Source: JBBECE01 sp964574935 (lineage in GTDB: Bacteria; Pseudomonadota; Alphaproteobacteria; Rhizobiales; Devosiaceae). From it: DNA of 64,000 nucleotides. The stretch is from contig CAZNOZ010000009.1 in assembly GCA_964574935.1 (NCBI GenBank), forward strand, positions 9,120 through 73,119. The letters are read 5' to 3'. Position numbers and translations under genes: made by a program. The notes below the pieces were generated by a model. That model had not been told where the DNA came from. It saw nothing but the letters and a program-made list of their open reading frames with translations, and did not search any database. This document shows, one piece after another, positions 1-8,891 of the stretch. The number at the start of each line of letters is the position of its first letter. Position 1 is the stretch's first letter.

Positions 1-1
1 C

Positions 2-307
2 TGGGACTATGCAAACAACGACCGCCTGCGCACCGAGCGGCGCCAGGACGGGCTGCTCAAGGTAATCACCGACCGCAAGGGGCGCATCCTGGGCGCCGGA
101 GCGGTGGGCCCCAATGCCGGGGAGGTGATCGCCTTCTATTCGCTGGCGATTGCCAATCGCCTCAGGATCGGCGCCTTCACGAAGGCGGTGATGCCCTATC
201 CGACCCTCAACGAGGTGACGCAGCGGATTGCCTACGAATACTATCGCGATCAGCTCTCAAACCCGTGGCTAAAGCGGCTGCTCGAACTTAACCGTTTGTT
301 CGGCTAG
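2..307 (+). CDS. FAD-dependent pyridine nucleotide-disulfide oxidoreductase, C-terminal part
   Basis: Only the last 101 codons are inside the window; the frame is open from the left edge to the TAG at 305-307. The visible part is the dimerisation domain of class I disulfide reductases (mercuric reductase and dihydrolipoamide dehydrogenase relatives): a GRILGAGAVGPNAGEVI strand-turn, followed by the interface motif PYPTLNEV. In dihydrolipoamide dehydrogenases this motif carries a His before PTL; here it is Tyr, as in many Mer-like reductases of unknown substrate. The active-site disulfide and FAD motifs lie outside the window, so the substrate cannot be named. The histidine kinase starts 24 bases downstream on the same strand, so the two may share a transcript. 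Confidence 0.8.
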   Translation, partial: WDYANNDRLRTERRQDGLLKVITDRKGRILGAGAVGPNAGEVIAFYSLAIANRLRIGAFTKAVMPYPTLNEVTQRIAYEYYRDQLSNPWLKRLLELNRLFG

Positions 308-331
308 GACTGTCGAGCCTATACTTGGCGC

Positions 332-1762
332 ATGTCGGATGCCCCCTCCCGATCCGGCGAACGGCCTGGATTTGGCCTTTCCTGGAAGCTGATCACCATG
401 ATCGTGGTTACGATCCTGGCGGTCGAGGTCCTGATCTATCTGCCCTCGGTCGCCAATTTCCGGGCCTCCTGGCTCGACGACCGCATCCGGGTGGGCGGCG
501 TCGCCGCCAGGGTCATCGACGTCGTCCCCGACGTCATGAAGGTACCCGCCGAGCTTTCCGAATCGCTGTTGCGCTCCGCCGGCGCGGTGGCGCTGGTCAT
601 TCGCCGCGAGGGCCGCAGCCAGCTCATCGAGCGCCCGGACGTGCCCATGCCCAAGGCGGTCGTCACCGCCGATATGCGGGTGCGCGACCCGATGAGTCTG
701 ATCGCCGGCGCCGTCGAGGAACTGATAGGGGGCGGCGAGCGCGTGGTGCGCGTCGTGGGAACGCCGCCCGGCGCCGAGGACACCCTGATCGAGGTGCTGA
801 TGAACGACAACATCCTGCGCGCCGATATGTTCGTGTATTCGCGCAACATCTTCATTCTGTCGCTGATCGTTGCCGCCTTCACGTCGGTCGCGATCTACAT
901 GGCGCTCGACCGGCTGCTCGTGCGCCCGTTCGGTCGCATCACCGCCAACATGATCGCCTTTCGCGAGACCCCGGAAAACGCCGGCCGGATCATCGTTCCC
1001 TCCGGCCGCCGCGACGAGATCGGCATCGCCGAACGCGAGCTGGCGGCGCTGGAGACCGACCTTTTCGAAATGCTGCACCAGCGCAAGCACCTGGCAGATC
1101 TCGGCCTCGCGGTCGCCAAGATCAACCACGATCTTCGCAACACCCTCGGCGCCGCCCAGCTCCTGTCCGACCAGGTGGCGACCCTCGAGGATCCGAAGGT
1201 GCAGCGGCTCGCCCCGCGCCTCGTGCAGACGCTCGACCGGGCCATCGGCTTTGCGCAGTCGGTTCTCGATTACGGCCGCCAGTCGGCGACCGTTCCCAAA
1301 CCTCAGCCGGTCGACGTCCGGGCGCTGGTCATCGAATCGGCGGCCCAGGCGGCGCTGTTTGGCCACCCGACAATCGCCTTCGAGAACCAGGTGCCGGACG
1401 ATCTGATCCTCAAGGTCGATCCCGAACAGATCGGCCGGGTCGCGGTCAACCTGCTCAAGAACGCCCGCGAGGCCATCGAGTCGGCGGGCGACGCCGTCAA
1501 CGATCCGAAAATCGCCGTCCGCATTCACGAGGAGAAGGACTGGGTGACCATCGAAATCGCCGACAACGGCCCCGGCCTTCCGCCACGGGCGCGCGAAAAC
1601 CTCTTCCAGGCCTTCCAGGGCTCGGGCCGCTCGGGGGGCACCGGGCTTGGCCTGGTGATCGCCAACGAATTGACGGAGGTGAACGGTGGCCGCCTGCGTT
1701 ACGTCGACACGGGGCAGGGCACCTGTTTTGCCATCGACCTGCCGGCCGCGAACCTGGTCTAG
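332..1762 (+). CDS. Membrane sensor histidine kinase (orphan)
   Basis: This 476-residue protein has one membrane helix near residues 17-40, a periplasmic region of about 130 residues, and a second helix near 172-195. A HAMP-like linker follows, then a dimerisation/phosphoacceptor helix with INHDLRNTLGAAQ (His266) and a GHKL ATPase domain with N box NLLKNAREAIE, G1 DNGPGLP and G2 GGTGLGLVIANEL. The NHDLRN form of the H box resembles the kinase group common in Hyphomicrobiales. No response regulator is adjacent: the upstream gene is a reductase and the next feature is a tRNA. The signal is unknown. By family it should autophosphorylate at His266 in the inner membrane. Confidence 0.9.
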   Translation: MSDAPSRSGERPGFGLSWKLITMIVVTILAVEVLIYLPSVANFRASWLDDRIRVGGVAARVIDVVPDVMKVPAELSESLLRSAGAVALVIRREGRSQLIERPDVPMPKAVVTADMRVRDPMSLIAGAVEELIGGGERVVRVVGTPPGAEDTLIEVLMNDNILRADMFVYSRNIFILSLIVAAFTSVAIYMALDRLLVRPFGRITANMIAFRETPENAGRIIVPSGRRDEIGIAERELAALETDLFEMLHQRKHLADLGLAVAKINHDLRNTLGAAQLLSDQVATLEDPKVQRLAPRLVQTLDRAIGFAQSVLDYGRQSATVPKPQPVDVRALVIESAAQAALFGHPTIAFENQVPDDLILKVDPEQIGRVAVNLLKNAREAIESAGDAVNDPKIAVRIHEEKDWVTIEIADNGPGLPPRARENLFQAFQGSGRSGGTGLGLVIANELTEVNGGRLRYVDTGQGTCFAIDLPAANLV

Positions 1763-1860
1763 GGGCAACCGCGGCGCTCGGGCCGCCTTGCAATGGCCCG
1801 CCGCCCGGTCTAAGCGTGTCGCCTTGCCGCGGGGCCGGCCCCTGAGGCGCCCCGCGCAAT

Positions 1861-1937
1861 GCGCCCGTAGCTCAGCTGGATAGAGCACCAGACTACGAAT
1901 CTGGGGGTCAGGGGTTCGAATCCTCTCGGGCGCGCCA
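1861..1937 (+). tRNA. tRNA-Arg (anticodon ACG)
   Basis: The acceptor arms GCGCCCG and CGGGCGC pair over 7 bp. The anticodon arm is CCAGA-CTACGAA-TCTGG, giving anticodon ACG. The T arm is AGGGG-TTCGAAT-CCTCT, and the 3' CCA is encoded at 1935-1937. The wobble A would be deaminated to inosine to read CGU, CGC and CGA. It stands alone about 100 bases after the histidine kinase; no integrase or attachment-site duplicate is visible downstream. Confidence 0.97.
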
Positions 1938-2058
1938 GTTTTCTCCCCCGTACCGGTGCTGCCTGGACTTTGATGCCGCCGCCAACGCGCCGCCGCGTCG
2001 GTCGCGCGGCGGTCCGGCTGGCGCTGAAGGGGCGGCGTTGCCCCGCCGCGCCCGCCGC

Positions 2059-2099
2059 TTAATCGAGATCAAGGAATTCGCCCGGCGCCGGGCTAGGGT
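2059..2099 (+). promoter_or_regulatory. FNR-like box and possible -10 upstream of ppsA
   Basis: TTAATCGAGATCAA at 2059-2072 matches the FNR consensus TTGAT-N4-ATCAA at 9 of 10 positions. A weak -10 (TAGGGT, 2094-2099) lies where a class II FNR promoter, with the box centred at -41.5, would put it; the start site would be near 2106, about 115 bases before the ppsA ATG. A perfect 14-base palindrome, GCCCGGCGCCGGGC (2080-2093), fills the spacer. The -10 is poor, so this is a candidate only. I see nothing else recognisable between the tRNA and ppsA. Confidence 0.45.
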
Positions 2100-2221
2100 T
2101 CGCACGAATCGACGCATGAGGTTGCGCAATCCGGTTTGTGGACCCAAATTGTTGTGCATCGAGTGTCGCGGTCGCGGTGCCGCGCGTGCCTGAAAATGAC
2201 CGCCCGCAAGGGAGTTTCCAA

Positions 2222-4627
2222 ATGGCCAAATCGCCCCCTCAAGTGCTCTGGTTCGAAGAACTTTCCCGCGATCAGGTGCCGCTGGTGGGCGGCAAAAACG
2301 CCTCGCTCGGCGAGATGGTGCACGCTTTGTCCTCGCGCGGCGTCAGCGTGCCGCCCGGATTCGCGACCAGCGCCGGCGCCTATTGGGAATACGTCAAGGC
2401 CAACGCCCTGCACGAGGTGATCGAGGACACCCTCGCCGAGCTGAAGGCCGGCAAGATCCAGTTGCACGAGGCCGGCGATACCATCCGGCGAGCGTTCGTG
2501 CGCGGCGACTGGCCCGAGGACACCGCGGACGCGATCCGCGTCGCCTATCGCGAGCTTTCCAAGCGCGCGGGGAGCGACGAGGCGGATGTGGCGGTGCGCT
2601 CGAGCGCCACCGCCGAAGACCTGCCCGATGCCAGCTTCGCCGGCCAGCAGGAGACCTTCCTGCACATTCGCGGCGAGACGGCGCTGCTCGATGCCTGTCG
2701 GCGCTGCTTCGCCTCGCTGTTCACCGACCGCGCCATCAGCTACCGGGAAGTCAAGGGTTTCGACCATCTCAAGGTCGCGCTGTCGATCGGCGTGCAGCAG
2801 ATGGTGCGCTCGGACCTCGGCGGTTCGGGCGTCATGTTCTCGATCGACACGGAAACCGGGTTCGACAAGATCGTGGAGATCAATGCCGCCTGGGGGTTGG
2901 GCGAAAACGTCGTTCAGGGCGCCGTCGATCCCGACGAATACGTCGTGTTCAAGCCGCTTCTGGACGACGCCGGTTTGACGCCCATCGTCGAGAAGCGGCT
3001 GGGCGCCAAGGCGAAGAAGATGATCTATGCGACCCGGGGCGATCGTCCGGTTCGCAACGTGCCGACCTCGAAGGCGGAACGCGCCGCGTTCGTGCTGTCC
3101 GACCCCGAGATTCTCGCCCTGGCGCGGTGGGCCGTCACCATCGAGGCTCATTACGGGTGCCCCATGGACATGGAATGGGCGCGCGACGGGGAAACCGGCG
3201 AGTTGTACATCGTCCAGGCGCGGCCCGAGACCGTGCAGTCGCGCAAATCGGGGGCGGTCTTCCACTCCTACAAGATCACCAGGAAAGGCAAGGTACTGAC
3301 CACCGGGCTCAGCATCGGCGACGCGGTGGTTGCCGGCCATGCCTGCGTCATCGAGGACGTCAAGGACATCGATCAGTTCATCGACGGCTCGATCCTGGTG
3401 ACCGGGATCACGGACCCCGACTGGGTGCCGATCATGAAGCGGGCCGCCGGAATCATCACCGATCATGGTGGACGCACCTCGCATGCCGCGATCGTCAGCC
3501 GCGAGCTCGGATTGCCGGCGGTCGTGGGCACGGGCGACGCCACGCATGTGCTGCACGACGAGCAGGAGCTGACGATTTCATGCGCCGAAGGCGACGACGG
3601 CTTCGTCTATGAGGGGACCGCCGAGTTCGAGGAGATCGAGCACCATGTCGACGACATCCCCGAGACGAAGACCCACGTCATGCTCAACCTCGGCAACCCC
3701 GCCGCGGCCATGCGCTGGTGGCGAATTCCCTCGGACGGCGTGGGGCTGGCGCGCATGGAGTTCGTGGTTGGCAACCACATCAAGGTGCATCCCATGGCGC
3801 TGGTGCACTTCGATACCCTGAAGGACGAGGAGGCCCGCAAAACCATCGAGGAACTGACCGTGGGCTACCAGGACAAGTCGGCATATTTCGTCGATCAGCT
3901 GGCGCTGGGGCTGTCACGCATCGCCGCCGCGGTCTATCCGCGCCCGGTCATCGTCAGGATGAGCGACTTCAAGACCAACGAGTATGCGGGACTGATCGGC
4001 GGCGCCGAATTCGAGCCCAAGGAAGAAAACCCGATGATCGGGTTCCGGGGCGCCTCGCGCTACTACTCGCCGCGTTACGAAGCCGGCTTCGCACTCGAAT
4101 GCAGGGCAATCCACATGCTGCGCGAAAAGATGGGCTTTACCAACGTGGTGGTAATGATCCCCTTCTGCCGGTCGCTGGATGAGGCGGACCGGGTGCTGGA
4201 CGTGATGGCCCGGAACGGGCTCAAGCGCGGCGAAGAGGGCTTGCAGGTGTATGTGATGTGCGAAATTCCGTCGAACGTGATCCTGGCGAAGGACTTCGCC
4301 AAGCGCTTCGACGGCTTCTCCATCGGATCGAACGACCTGACCCAGCTGACCCTGGGGGTCGATCGCGATTCGGAGGAGCTGGCGGGGCTGTTTTCCGAGC
4401 AGGACCCGGCCGTGGAGTGGATGATCGAAAACGTGATCCGGGCGGCGCACGAAGCCGGCGCCAAGGTCGGTTTGTGCGGCCAGGGACCCAGCGATCACCC
4501 GGAATTTGCGGAGTTTCTGGTCTCGTGCGGCATCGATTCGATGTCGGTGACTCCGGACAGCTTCATCGAAGTCAAGCAGCACGTCGCGGAGGCCGAGGGG
4601 CGTCAGCGCCCCGCCAAGGCCGGCTGA
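2222..4627 (+). CDS. ppsA: Phosphoenolpyruvate synthase
   Basis: PpsA converts pyruvate, ATP and water to phosphoenolpyruvate, AMP and phosphate, the cytosolic entry step of gluconeogenesis. The 801-residue length matches the family (about 790). The N-terminal ATP-grasp domain starts with LVGGKNASLGEM and ends in MEWARDGETGELYIVQARPE. The swivelling phosphohistidine domain carries GGRTSHAAIVSRELG with catalytic His421, the same number as in E. coli. The C-terminal barrel has GLCGQGPSDHPE with the proton-donor Cys752. The ATG at 2222 is chosen because AAGGGAG sits 7 bases before it; an in-frame upstream extension to 2138 has no homology-like content. It heads a same-strand block with otsB, GH65 and pfkB. 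A candidate FNR box lies upstream. Confidence 0.95.
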   Translation: MAKSPPQVLWFEELSRDQVPLVGGKNASLGEMVHALSSRGVSVPPGFATSAGAYWEYVKANALHEVIEDTLAELKAGKIQLHEAGDTIRRAFVRGDWPEDTADAIRVAYRELSKRAGSDEADVAVRSSATAEDLPDASFAGQQETFLHIRGETALLDACRRCFASLFTDRAISYREVKGFDHLKVALSIGVQQMVRSDLGGSGVMFSIDTETGFDKIVEINAAWGLGENVVQGAVDPDEYVVFKPLLDDAGLTPIVEKRLGAKAKKMIYATRGDRPVRNVPTSKAERAAFVLSDPEILALARWAVTIEAHYGCPMDMEWARDGETGELYIVQARPETVQSRKSGAVFHSYKITRKGKVLTTGLSIGDAVVAGHACVIEDVKDIDQFIDGSILVTGITDPDWVPIMKRAAGIITDHGGRTSHAAIVSRELGLPAVVGTGDATHVLHDEQELTISCAEGDDGFVYEGTAEFEEIEHHVDDIPETKTHVMLNLGNPAAAMRWWRIPSDGVGLARMEFVVGNHIKVHPMALVHFDTLKDEEARKTIEELTVGYQDKSAYFVDQLALGLSRIAAAVYPRPVIVRMSDFKTNEYAGLIGGAEFEPKEENPMIGFRGASRYYSPRYEAGFALECRAIHMLREKMGFTNVVVMIPFCRSLDEADRVLDVMARNGLKRGEEGLQVYVMCEIPSNVILAKDFAKRFDGFSIGSNDLTQLTLGVDRDSEELAGLFSEQDPAVEWMIENVIRAAHEAGAKVGLCGQGPSDHPEFAEFLVSCGIDSMSVTPDSFIEVKQHVAEAEGRQRPAKAG

Positions 4628-4644
4628 CCCGGAGTTCGACGCCC

Positions 4645-6315
4645 ATGACCCCACCGGCGCGACCCGCGAACAAGCCCGTCCGGGCGGATACGGCGGCACC
4701 GGACCGCGCCGCAGGGGGAGCATCGGGCCGCTCCGGCCAAGTCGCCGGGCCGGTTCCGCTCTACGATCTCGGCGCCGCCATCTTCGACCTCGACGGCGTT
4801 GTCACGCGAACCGCCGGCGTGCACGCGGCGAGCTGGAAGCGGCTCTTCGACGGGTATCTCGAGGCGCGCAGCAAGGCGACCGGTGAGCCTTTCGAGCCGT
4901 TCGACGTGGAAACCGACTACCCGCGCTACGTCGACGGCAAACCGCGGCCGGACGGGATCGAGAGCTTTCTCAAATCACGCGGGATTTCGCTTCCCCGGGG
5001 TGAGCCATCCGACCCGCCCGACCGCGAAACCGTCTGGGGGCTCGGCAACCGCAAGAACCGGTACTTCCGCAAGACCGTCGAGGAGGATGGGGTCGAGATC
5101 TTCGAGACCACCGTGAAGCTGATTGCGGATCTTCACGAGCGCCGCATCGCCACGGCACTGGTTTCCTCGAGCCGAAATGCCCGCCCGGTGCTGAAGGCGG
5201 CCGGGCTCACCGACCGCTTCGACGTCGTTGTGGACGGCACCGACCTGGCGCGCCTGGGGCTCAAGGGCAAACCGGCCCCGGACCTGTTCCTCGAGGCCGC
5301 CCAGCTGCTCGGCGTCGCCCCCCGGAACGCCGCCGTGTTCGAGGACGCGATCAGCGGCGTCGAAGCCGGCCGCGCCGGCGACTTTGGCCTGGTCGTCGGG
5401 CTCGACCGCCAGAATCAGACCGACGAACTCGCCCGGGCCGGCGCCGACGTCGTGGTTAAGGACGTGGCCGAGTTGAACCTGTCGGCGTCCGCGGAAACCG
5501 GCGGCCGGACGCCGGCCACCGTTCCTTCGGCGCTTGAGCGTTTCGACGATATCCGGAAACGCTTCGGCGGCCGGAAGATTGCGGTGTTCCTGGACTATGA
5601 CGGCACCCTGACGCCGATCGTGGCGCGTCCGGATTTGGCGATCCTGTCGGACGACATGCGCGCCATTGTCAGCCATCTCGCGACGCTGTGCACCGTTGCC
5701 GTTGTCAGCGGCCGCGATCTTGCAGACGTGCGGCGCCTGGTGGGGCTCGAGGAGCTCGTCTATGCCGGCAGCCACGGCTTCGACATTGCCGGGCCCGGCG
5801 GGCTGCGCATCCGGCATCAGGACGGGGCCGCCTACGAGGCAGCCGTCAAGCGCGCCTCCGAGCGTCTCCGTCCGGCGATCGCCGGCATCGAAGGCGCGCT
5901 CGTCGAACCCAAGCGCTTTGCGGTGGCGGTACACTATCGGCAGGTCAAATCCGATGCGGTGCCGGCGGTGGAAGCGGCGGTGGATGCGGTGCTCGACGAG
6001 GTCTCGGAGTTGCGCAAGACCCACGGCAAGAAGGTCTTCGAGCTGCGCCCGCGGTTCGATTGGGACAAGGGAAAGGCGGTGGACTGGTTGCTTCAGGCGC
6101 TTGAGTTGGAGCGGCAGGGCGTGCTCGCCTTCTATCTGGGGGACGATACCACCGACGAGGACGCCTTCGTGGCGCTGCGGCACAAGGGCGTCGGCATTCT
6201 GGTCGGGCCGGACACCAGCCGCACCGCCGCGCACTACGTTCTTGCCTCGCCGGAGGAAGTCGGCCGGTTTCTGACCCGTCTTGGCCAGGTGCTGGAAGGA
6301 TCGGCGGGTGGCTGA
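4645..6315 (+). CDS. Beta-phosphoglucomutase-like HAD / trehalose-6-phosphate phosphatase fusion
   Basis: This 556-residue protein joins two HAD phosphatase-fold domains. Domain 1 (about residues 38-285) is beta-phosphoglucomutase-like: FDLDGVVTRTAGVHAASWK carries the two catalytic Asp and the cap His, SSS gives motif II, GKPAPD the Lys, and VFEDAISGVEAG the metal site. Domain 2 (about 300-550) is an OtsB-type trehalose-6-phosphate phosphatase with DYDGTLTP, SGRD, DKGKAV and GDDTTDEDAF all intact. GGAG lies 10 bases before the ATG. The next gene starts inside this stop region. In Mycobacterium tuberculosis OtsB1 (Rv2006), as I recall it, the same two domains plus GH65 form one chain. The likely role, by inference, is to make trehalose and channel beta-glucose-1-phosphate from the phosphorylase to glucose-6-phosphate. 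Confidence 0.9.
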   Translation: MTPPARPANKPVRADTAAPDRAAGGASGRSGQVAGPVPLYDLGAAIFDLDGVVTRTAGVHAASWKRLFDGYLEARSKATGEPFEPFDVETDYPRYVDGKPRPDGIESFLKSRGISLPRGEPSDPPDRETVWGLGNRKNRYFRKTVEEDGVEIFETTVKLIADLHERRIATALVSSSRNARPVLKAAGLTDRFDVVVDGTDLARLGLKGKPAPDLFLEAAQLLGVAPRNAAVFEDAISGVEAGRAGDFGLVVGLDRQNQTDELARAGADVVVKDVAELNLSASAETGGRTPATVPSALERFDDIRKRFGGRKIAVFLDYDGTLTPIVARPDLAILSDDMRAIVSHLATLCTVAVVSGRDLADVRRLVGLEELVYAGSHGFDIAGPGGLRIRHQDGAAYEAAVKRASERLRPAIAGIEGALVEPKRFAVAVHYRQVKSDAVPAVEAAVDAVLDEVSELRKTHGKKVFELRPRFDWDKGKAVDWLLQALELERQGVLAFYLGDDTTDEDAFVALRHKGVGILVGPDTSRTAAHYVLASPEEVGRFLTRLGQVLEGSAGG

Positions 6316-8821
6316 GGCGGGCTGGCAGCTCACCTACGAGGGGTTTGATCCGACGCAGGAAGGGCTGCGCGAGGCGTTGTGCACCCTGGGGAACGGGTAC
6401 TTCGCCACCCGCGGCGCGGCCGAGCAGTCAAAGGCCGACGGCGTGCACTATCCCGGCACCTATCTTGCCGGTGGCTACAACCGGCTCGACACCGAGATTT
6501 CCGGTCGGGTTGTCGAAAACGAAGACCTCGTGAATGTGCCGAACTGGTTGCCCGTGATGGTCCGCGCGGTGGACGGTGACTGGCTCGGGCCGCACACCGG
6601 CGAGGTCGAGGCCTATCGTCAGACCCTCGATCTGAAACGCGGCGTATTGCACCGCTCGATGACGCTGCGCGATGCGGAGGGCCGCCGAACGACGATCGCC
6701 AGCCGCCGCCTCGTGCATATGGGCTCCCCGCATCTGGGCGCCATCCAGCTCACGATCACGGCCGAGAACTGGTCGGGCCAGCTCGAGGTACGCTCCTCGC
6801 TCGACGGACGCATCGTCAATTCCGGTGTCGCGCGCTATCGGGAGCTGGCCTCCAAGCACCTCGCGCCGCTGCACGCCGCCATCCTCGACCCCAATGTGAT
6901 GCTGCTGGTGACCGAGACCACCCAGTCCCGCCTGCGCGTTGCCGAGGCGGCCCGCACCCGGCTTTGGCGGGAGGGCGCCGAGCTCGGTCCCGAGCGAAGC
7001 GATCGGCGTGAGTCAGACTGCGTGCATCAGACCTTCGTTTGCGACATCGCCGAAGGCGAGCCCCTGACGGTCGAGAAGACCGTGAGCGTGTTCACCTCCC
7101 GGGACCGCGCCGTCTCGGCGCCGGAGGAAGCCGCGATCGCCACCGTCCGCCACGCCCCCCGCTTCGACCCGCTCGAGCGCTCGCACGTGAAGTCCTGGTC
7201 GCGCCTGTGGGAGCGCTGCGATATCGACCTCGGAAACCGGCCCGAGCGGACCCAGATGATCCTGCGCCTGCACATCTTCCACCTGCTGCAGACCGCTTCA
7301 CCCAACACAGTCGATCTCGATGCCGGCGTGCCGGCTCGCGGATGGCACGGGGAGGCCTATCGCGGTCACATTTTCTGGGACGAGCTGTTCATCTTTCCGT
7401 TCCTCAATTTCAGGCTCCCCGAAATCACCCGGGCATTGCTGTTGTACCGCTACCGCCGCCTCGACGAGGCGCGCCAGCTGGCGCGGGAGGCCGGCTACCG
7501 CGGCGCGATGTATCCCTGGCAAAGCGGCTCCAGCGGCCGCGAGGAAACCCAGGTCCTGCATCTCAATCCGGAATCGGGGCGCTGGACCGCCGACAACACA
7601 CACCTGCAACGTCACGTCAGCCTTGCCGTCGCCTACAATGTCTGGCGCTACTGGCAGGCGACGCACGATCACTGGTTCCTCGCCGACTACGGCGCCGAGA
7701 TGATCCTCGAGATCGCCCGCTTCTGGGCCTCGATCGCGACTTTCAACGATGAGCTGGGCCGCTTTGAAATCCGCGGAGTGATGGGCCCCGACGAGTTCCA
7801 CGACCGATATCCGTGGCGCGACGAGCCCGGCCTCGACAACAACGCCTACACCAATTTCATGGCCGCATGGGTTCTGCGGCGCGCCATCGAGGTGCTCGAC
7901 CGGGTCAGCTTCGAGCGCCGCCGCGAACTGGAGCGCCTTCTGGAGCTGGACGACAGCGAGTTGGAGCGCTGGGACGAAATCAGCCGCAAGCTCAGGATCG
8001 TCATGCTCGACGACGACATCATCGCGCAGTTCGAGGGATACGACCGCCTCGAGGAGTTCGACTGGGACGGCTATCGCGACAAGCACGGAGACATCCAGCG
8101 TCTCGACCGCATCCTCGAAGCGGAGGGGGACACGGTCAATCGCTTCAAGGCTTCGAAGCAGGCGGATCTGCTGATGCTGTTCTACCTGTTTTCCAGCCCC
8201 GAGCTGCGCGAGCAGTTCGAGTTGCTCGGCTGCGGGCTGGGTCCGGATGCGATCGCCAGGAACATCGACTACTACGTCTCGCGCACCTCGAACGGCTCGA
8301 CGCTGAGCCGCGTCGTGCATTCATGGGTGCTGGCCCACTCCGACCGCGCCCAGTCCTGGTCGCTGTTCAATCAGGCGCTCGAAAGCGACGTCGACGACAT
8401 CCAGGGCGGCACGACCGCCGAAGGCATTCACCTGGGCGCGATGGCCGGGACCCTCGACCTCATTCAGCGCGGCCATATCGGTCTGGAGTTCCATGACGAC
8501 ACGCTCTGGGTCAATCCGTGTCTGCCGCCCGAGCTGGAGAGCCTGAATTTGCAGTACCTGTTCCGCGGCAACTGGCTGTATCTCAGGTTTGACCGCGACA
8601 AGTTGGCGATCTCGGCGCCCCACCCCTGGAAGGGACCGGAGAAGATCGGCGTGGGGGACAAAATCTACGCCTTCAGCGCCGGCCAGGTGCTCGAGATCGA
8701 ATGTCCCTTGACGGCCAAGGGCCCGCGGCCGACTTCAGGGCGCGGCAAGGCCTTCCGACGCGGCAAGCCGAGCCGAACGCCTCAGGCCTCCAAACCGAGA
8801 CGGCACGCAAAAGGGTCTTGA
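6308..8821 (+). CDS. Glycoside hydrolase family 65 phosphorylase (trehalose/maltose/kojibiose phosphorylase type)
   Basis: GH65 enzymes cleave alpha-glucobioses, usually with phosphate, releasing beta-glucose-1-phosphate. The 837-residue protein has the N-terminal beta-sandwich (GWQLTYEGFDPTQEGLREAL, CTLGNGYFATRG), the barrel signature HGEAYRGHIFWDELF, and the catalytic acid Glu496 in GVMGPDEFHDRYPW. C-terminal motifs are KQADLLMLFYLF and GGTTAEGIHLGAMAG. GTG at 6308 is preferred because GGAAGGA lies 7 bases before it; an in-frame ATG at 6281 lacks this. The start overlaps the stop of the HAD fusion by 8 bases, so translation is probably coupled. The beta-phosphoglucomutase domain next door is the expected partner for its product. 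Which disaccharide it prefers cannot be read from the sequence. The basic tail (last 40 residues) looks disordered. Confidence 0.9.
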   Translation: MAEAGWQLTYEGFDPTQEGLREALCTLGNGYFATRGAAEQSKADGVHYPGTYLAGGYNRLDTEISGRVVENEDLVNVPNWLPVMVRAVDGDWLGPHTGEVEAYRQTLDLKRGVLHRSMTLRDAEGRRTTIASRRLVHMGSPHLGAIQLTITAENWSGQLEVRSSLDGRIVNSGVARYRELASKHLAPLHAAILDPNVMLLVTETTQSRLRVAEAARTRLWREGAELGPERSDRRESDCVHQTFVCDIAEGEPLTVEKTVSVFTSRDRAVSAPEEAAIATVRHAPRFDPLERSHVKSWSRLWERCDIDLGNRPERTQMILRLHIFHLLQTASPNTVDLDAGVPARGWHGEAYRGHIFWDELFIFPFLNFRLPEITRALLLYRYRRLDEARQLAREAGYRGAMYPWQSGSSGREETQVLHLNPESGRWTADNTHLQRHVSLAVAYNVWRYWQATHDHWFLADYGAEMILEIARFWASIATFNDELGRFEIRGVMGPDEFHDRYPWRDEPGLDNNAYTNFMAAWVLRRAIEVLDRVSFERRRELERLLELDDSELERWDEISRKLRIVMLDDDIIAQFEGYDRLEEFDWDGYRDKHGDIQRLDRILEAEGDTVNRFKASKQADLLMLFYLFSSPELREQFELLGCGLGPDAIARNIDYYVSRTSNGSTLSRVVHSWVLAHSDRAQSWSLFNQALESDVDDIQGGTTAEGIHLGAMAGTLDLIQRGHIGLEFHDDTLWVNPCLPPELESLNLQYLFRGNWLYLRFDRDKLAISAPHPWKGPEKIGVGDKIYAFSAGQVLEIECPLTAKGPRPTSGRGKAFRRGKPSRTPQASKPRRHAKGS

Positions 8822-8891
8822 GGATTTCCTTCATCCATGTCTGGTAGAGCGCCGTCCTGCCGCCGAATCGAGGTTCAGGGGAGCCGCACTG

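Noticed and set aside
269..1888. Minus-strand open frame of 539 codons opposite the histidine kinase
   Set aside because: The kinase motifs on the plus strand are unambiguous, and the antisense frame also crosses into the tRNA-Arg.
1861..2221. tRNA-Arg or tRNA-Gly as integration sites of a mobile island
   Set aside because: No integrase, transposase or duplicated tRNA end is visible near either tRNA; the neighbouring genes look like ordinary chromosome.
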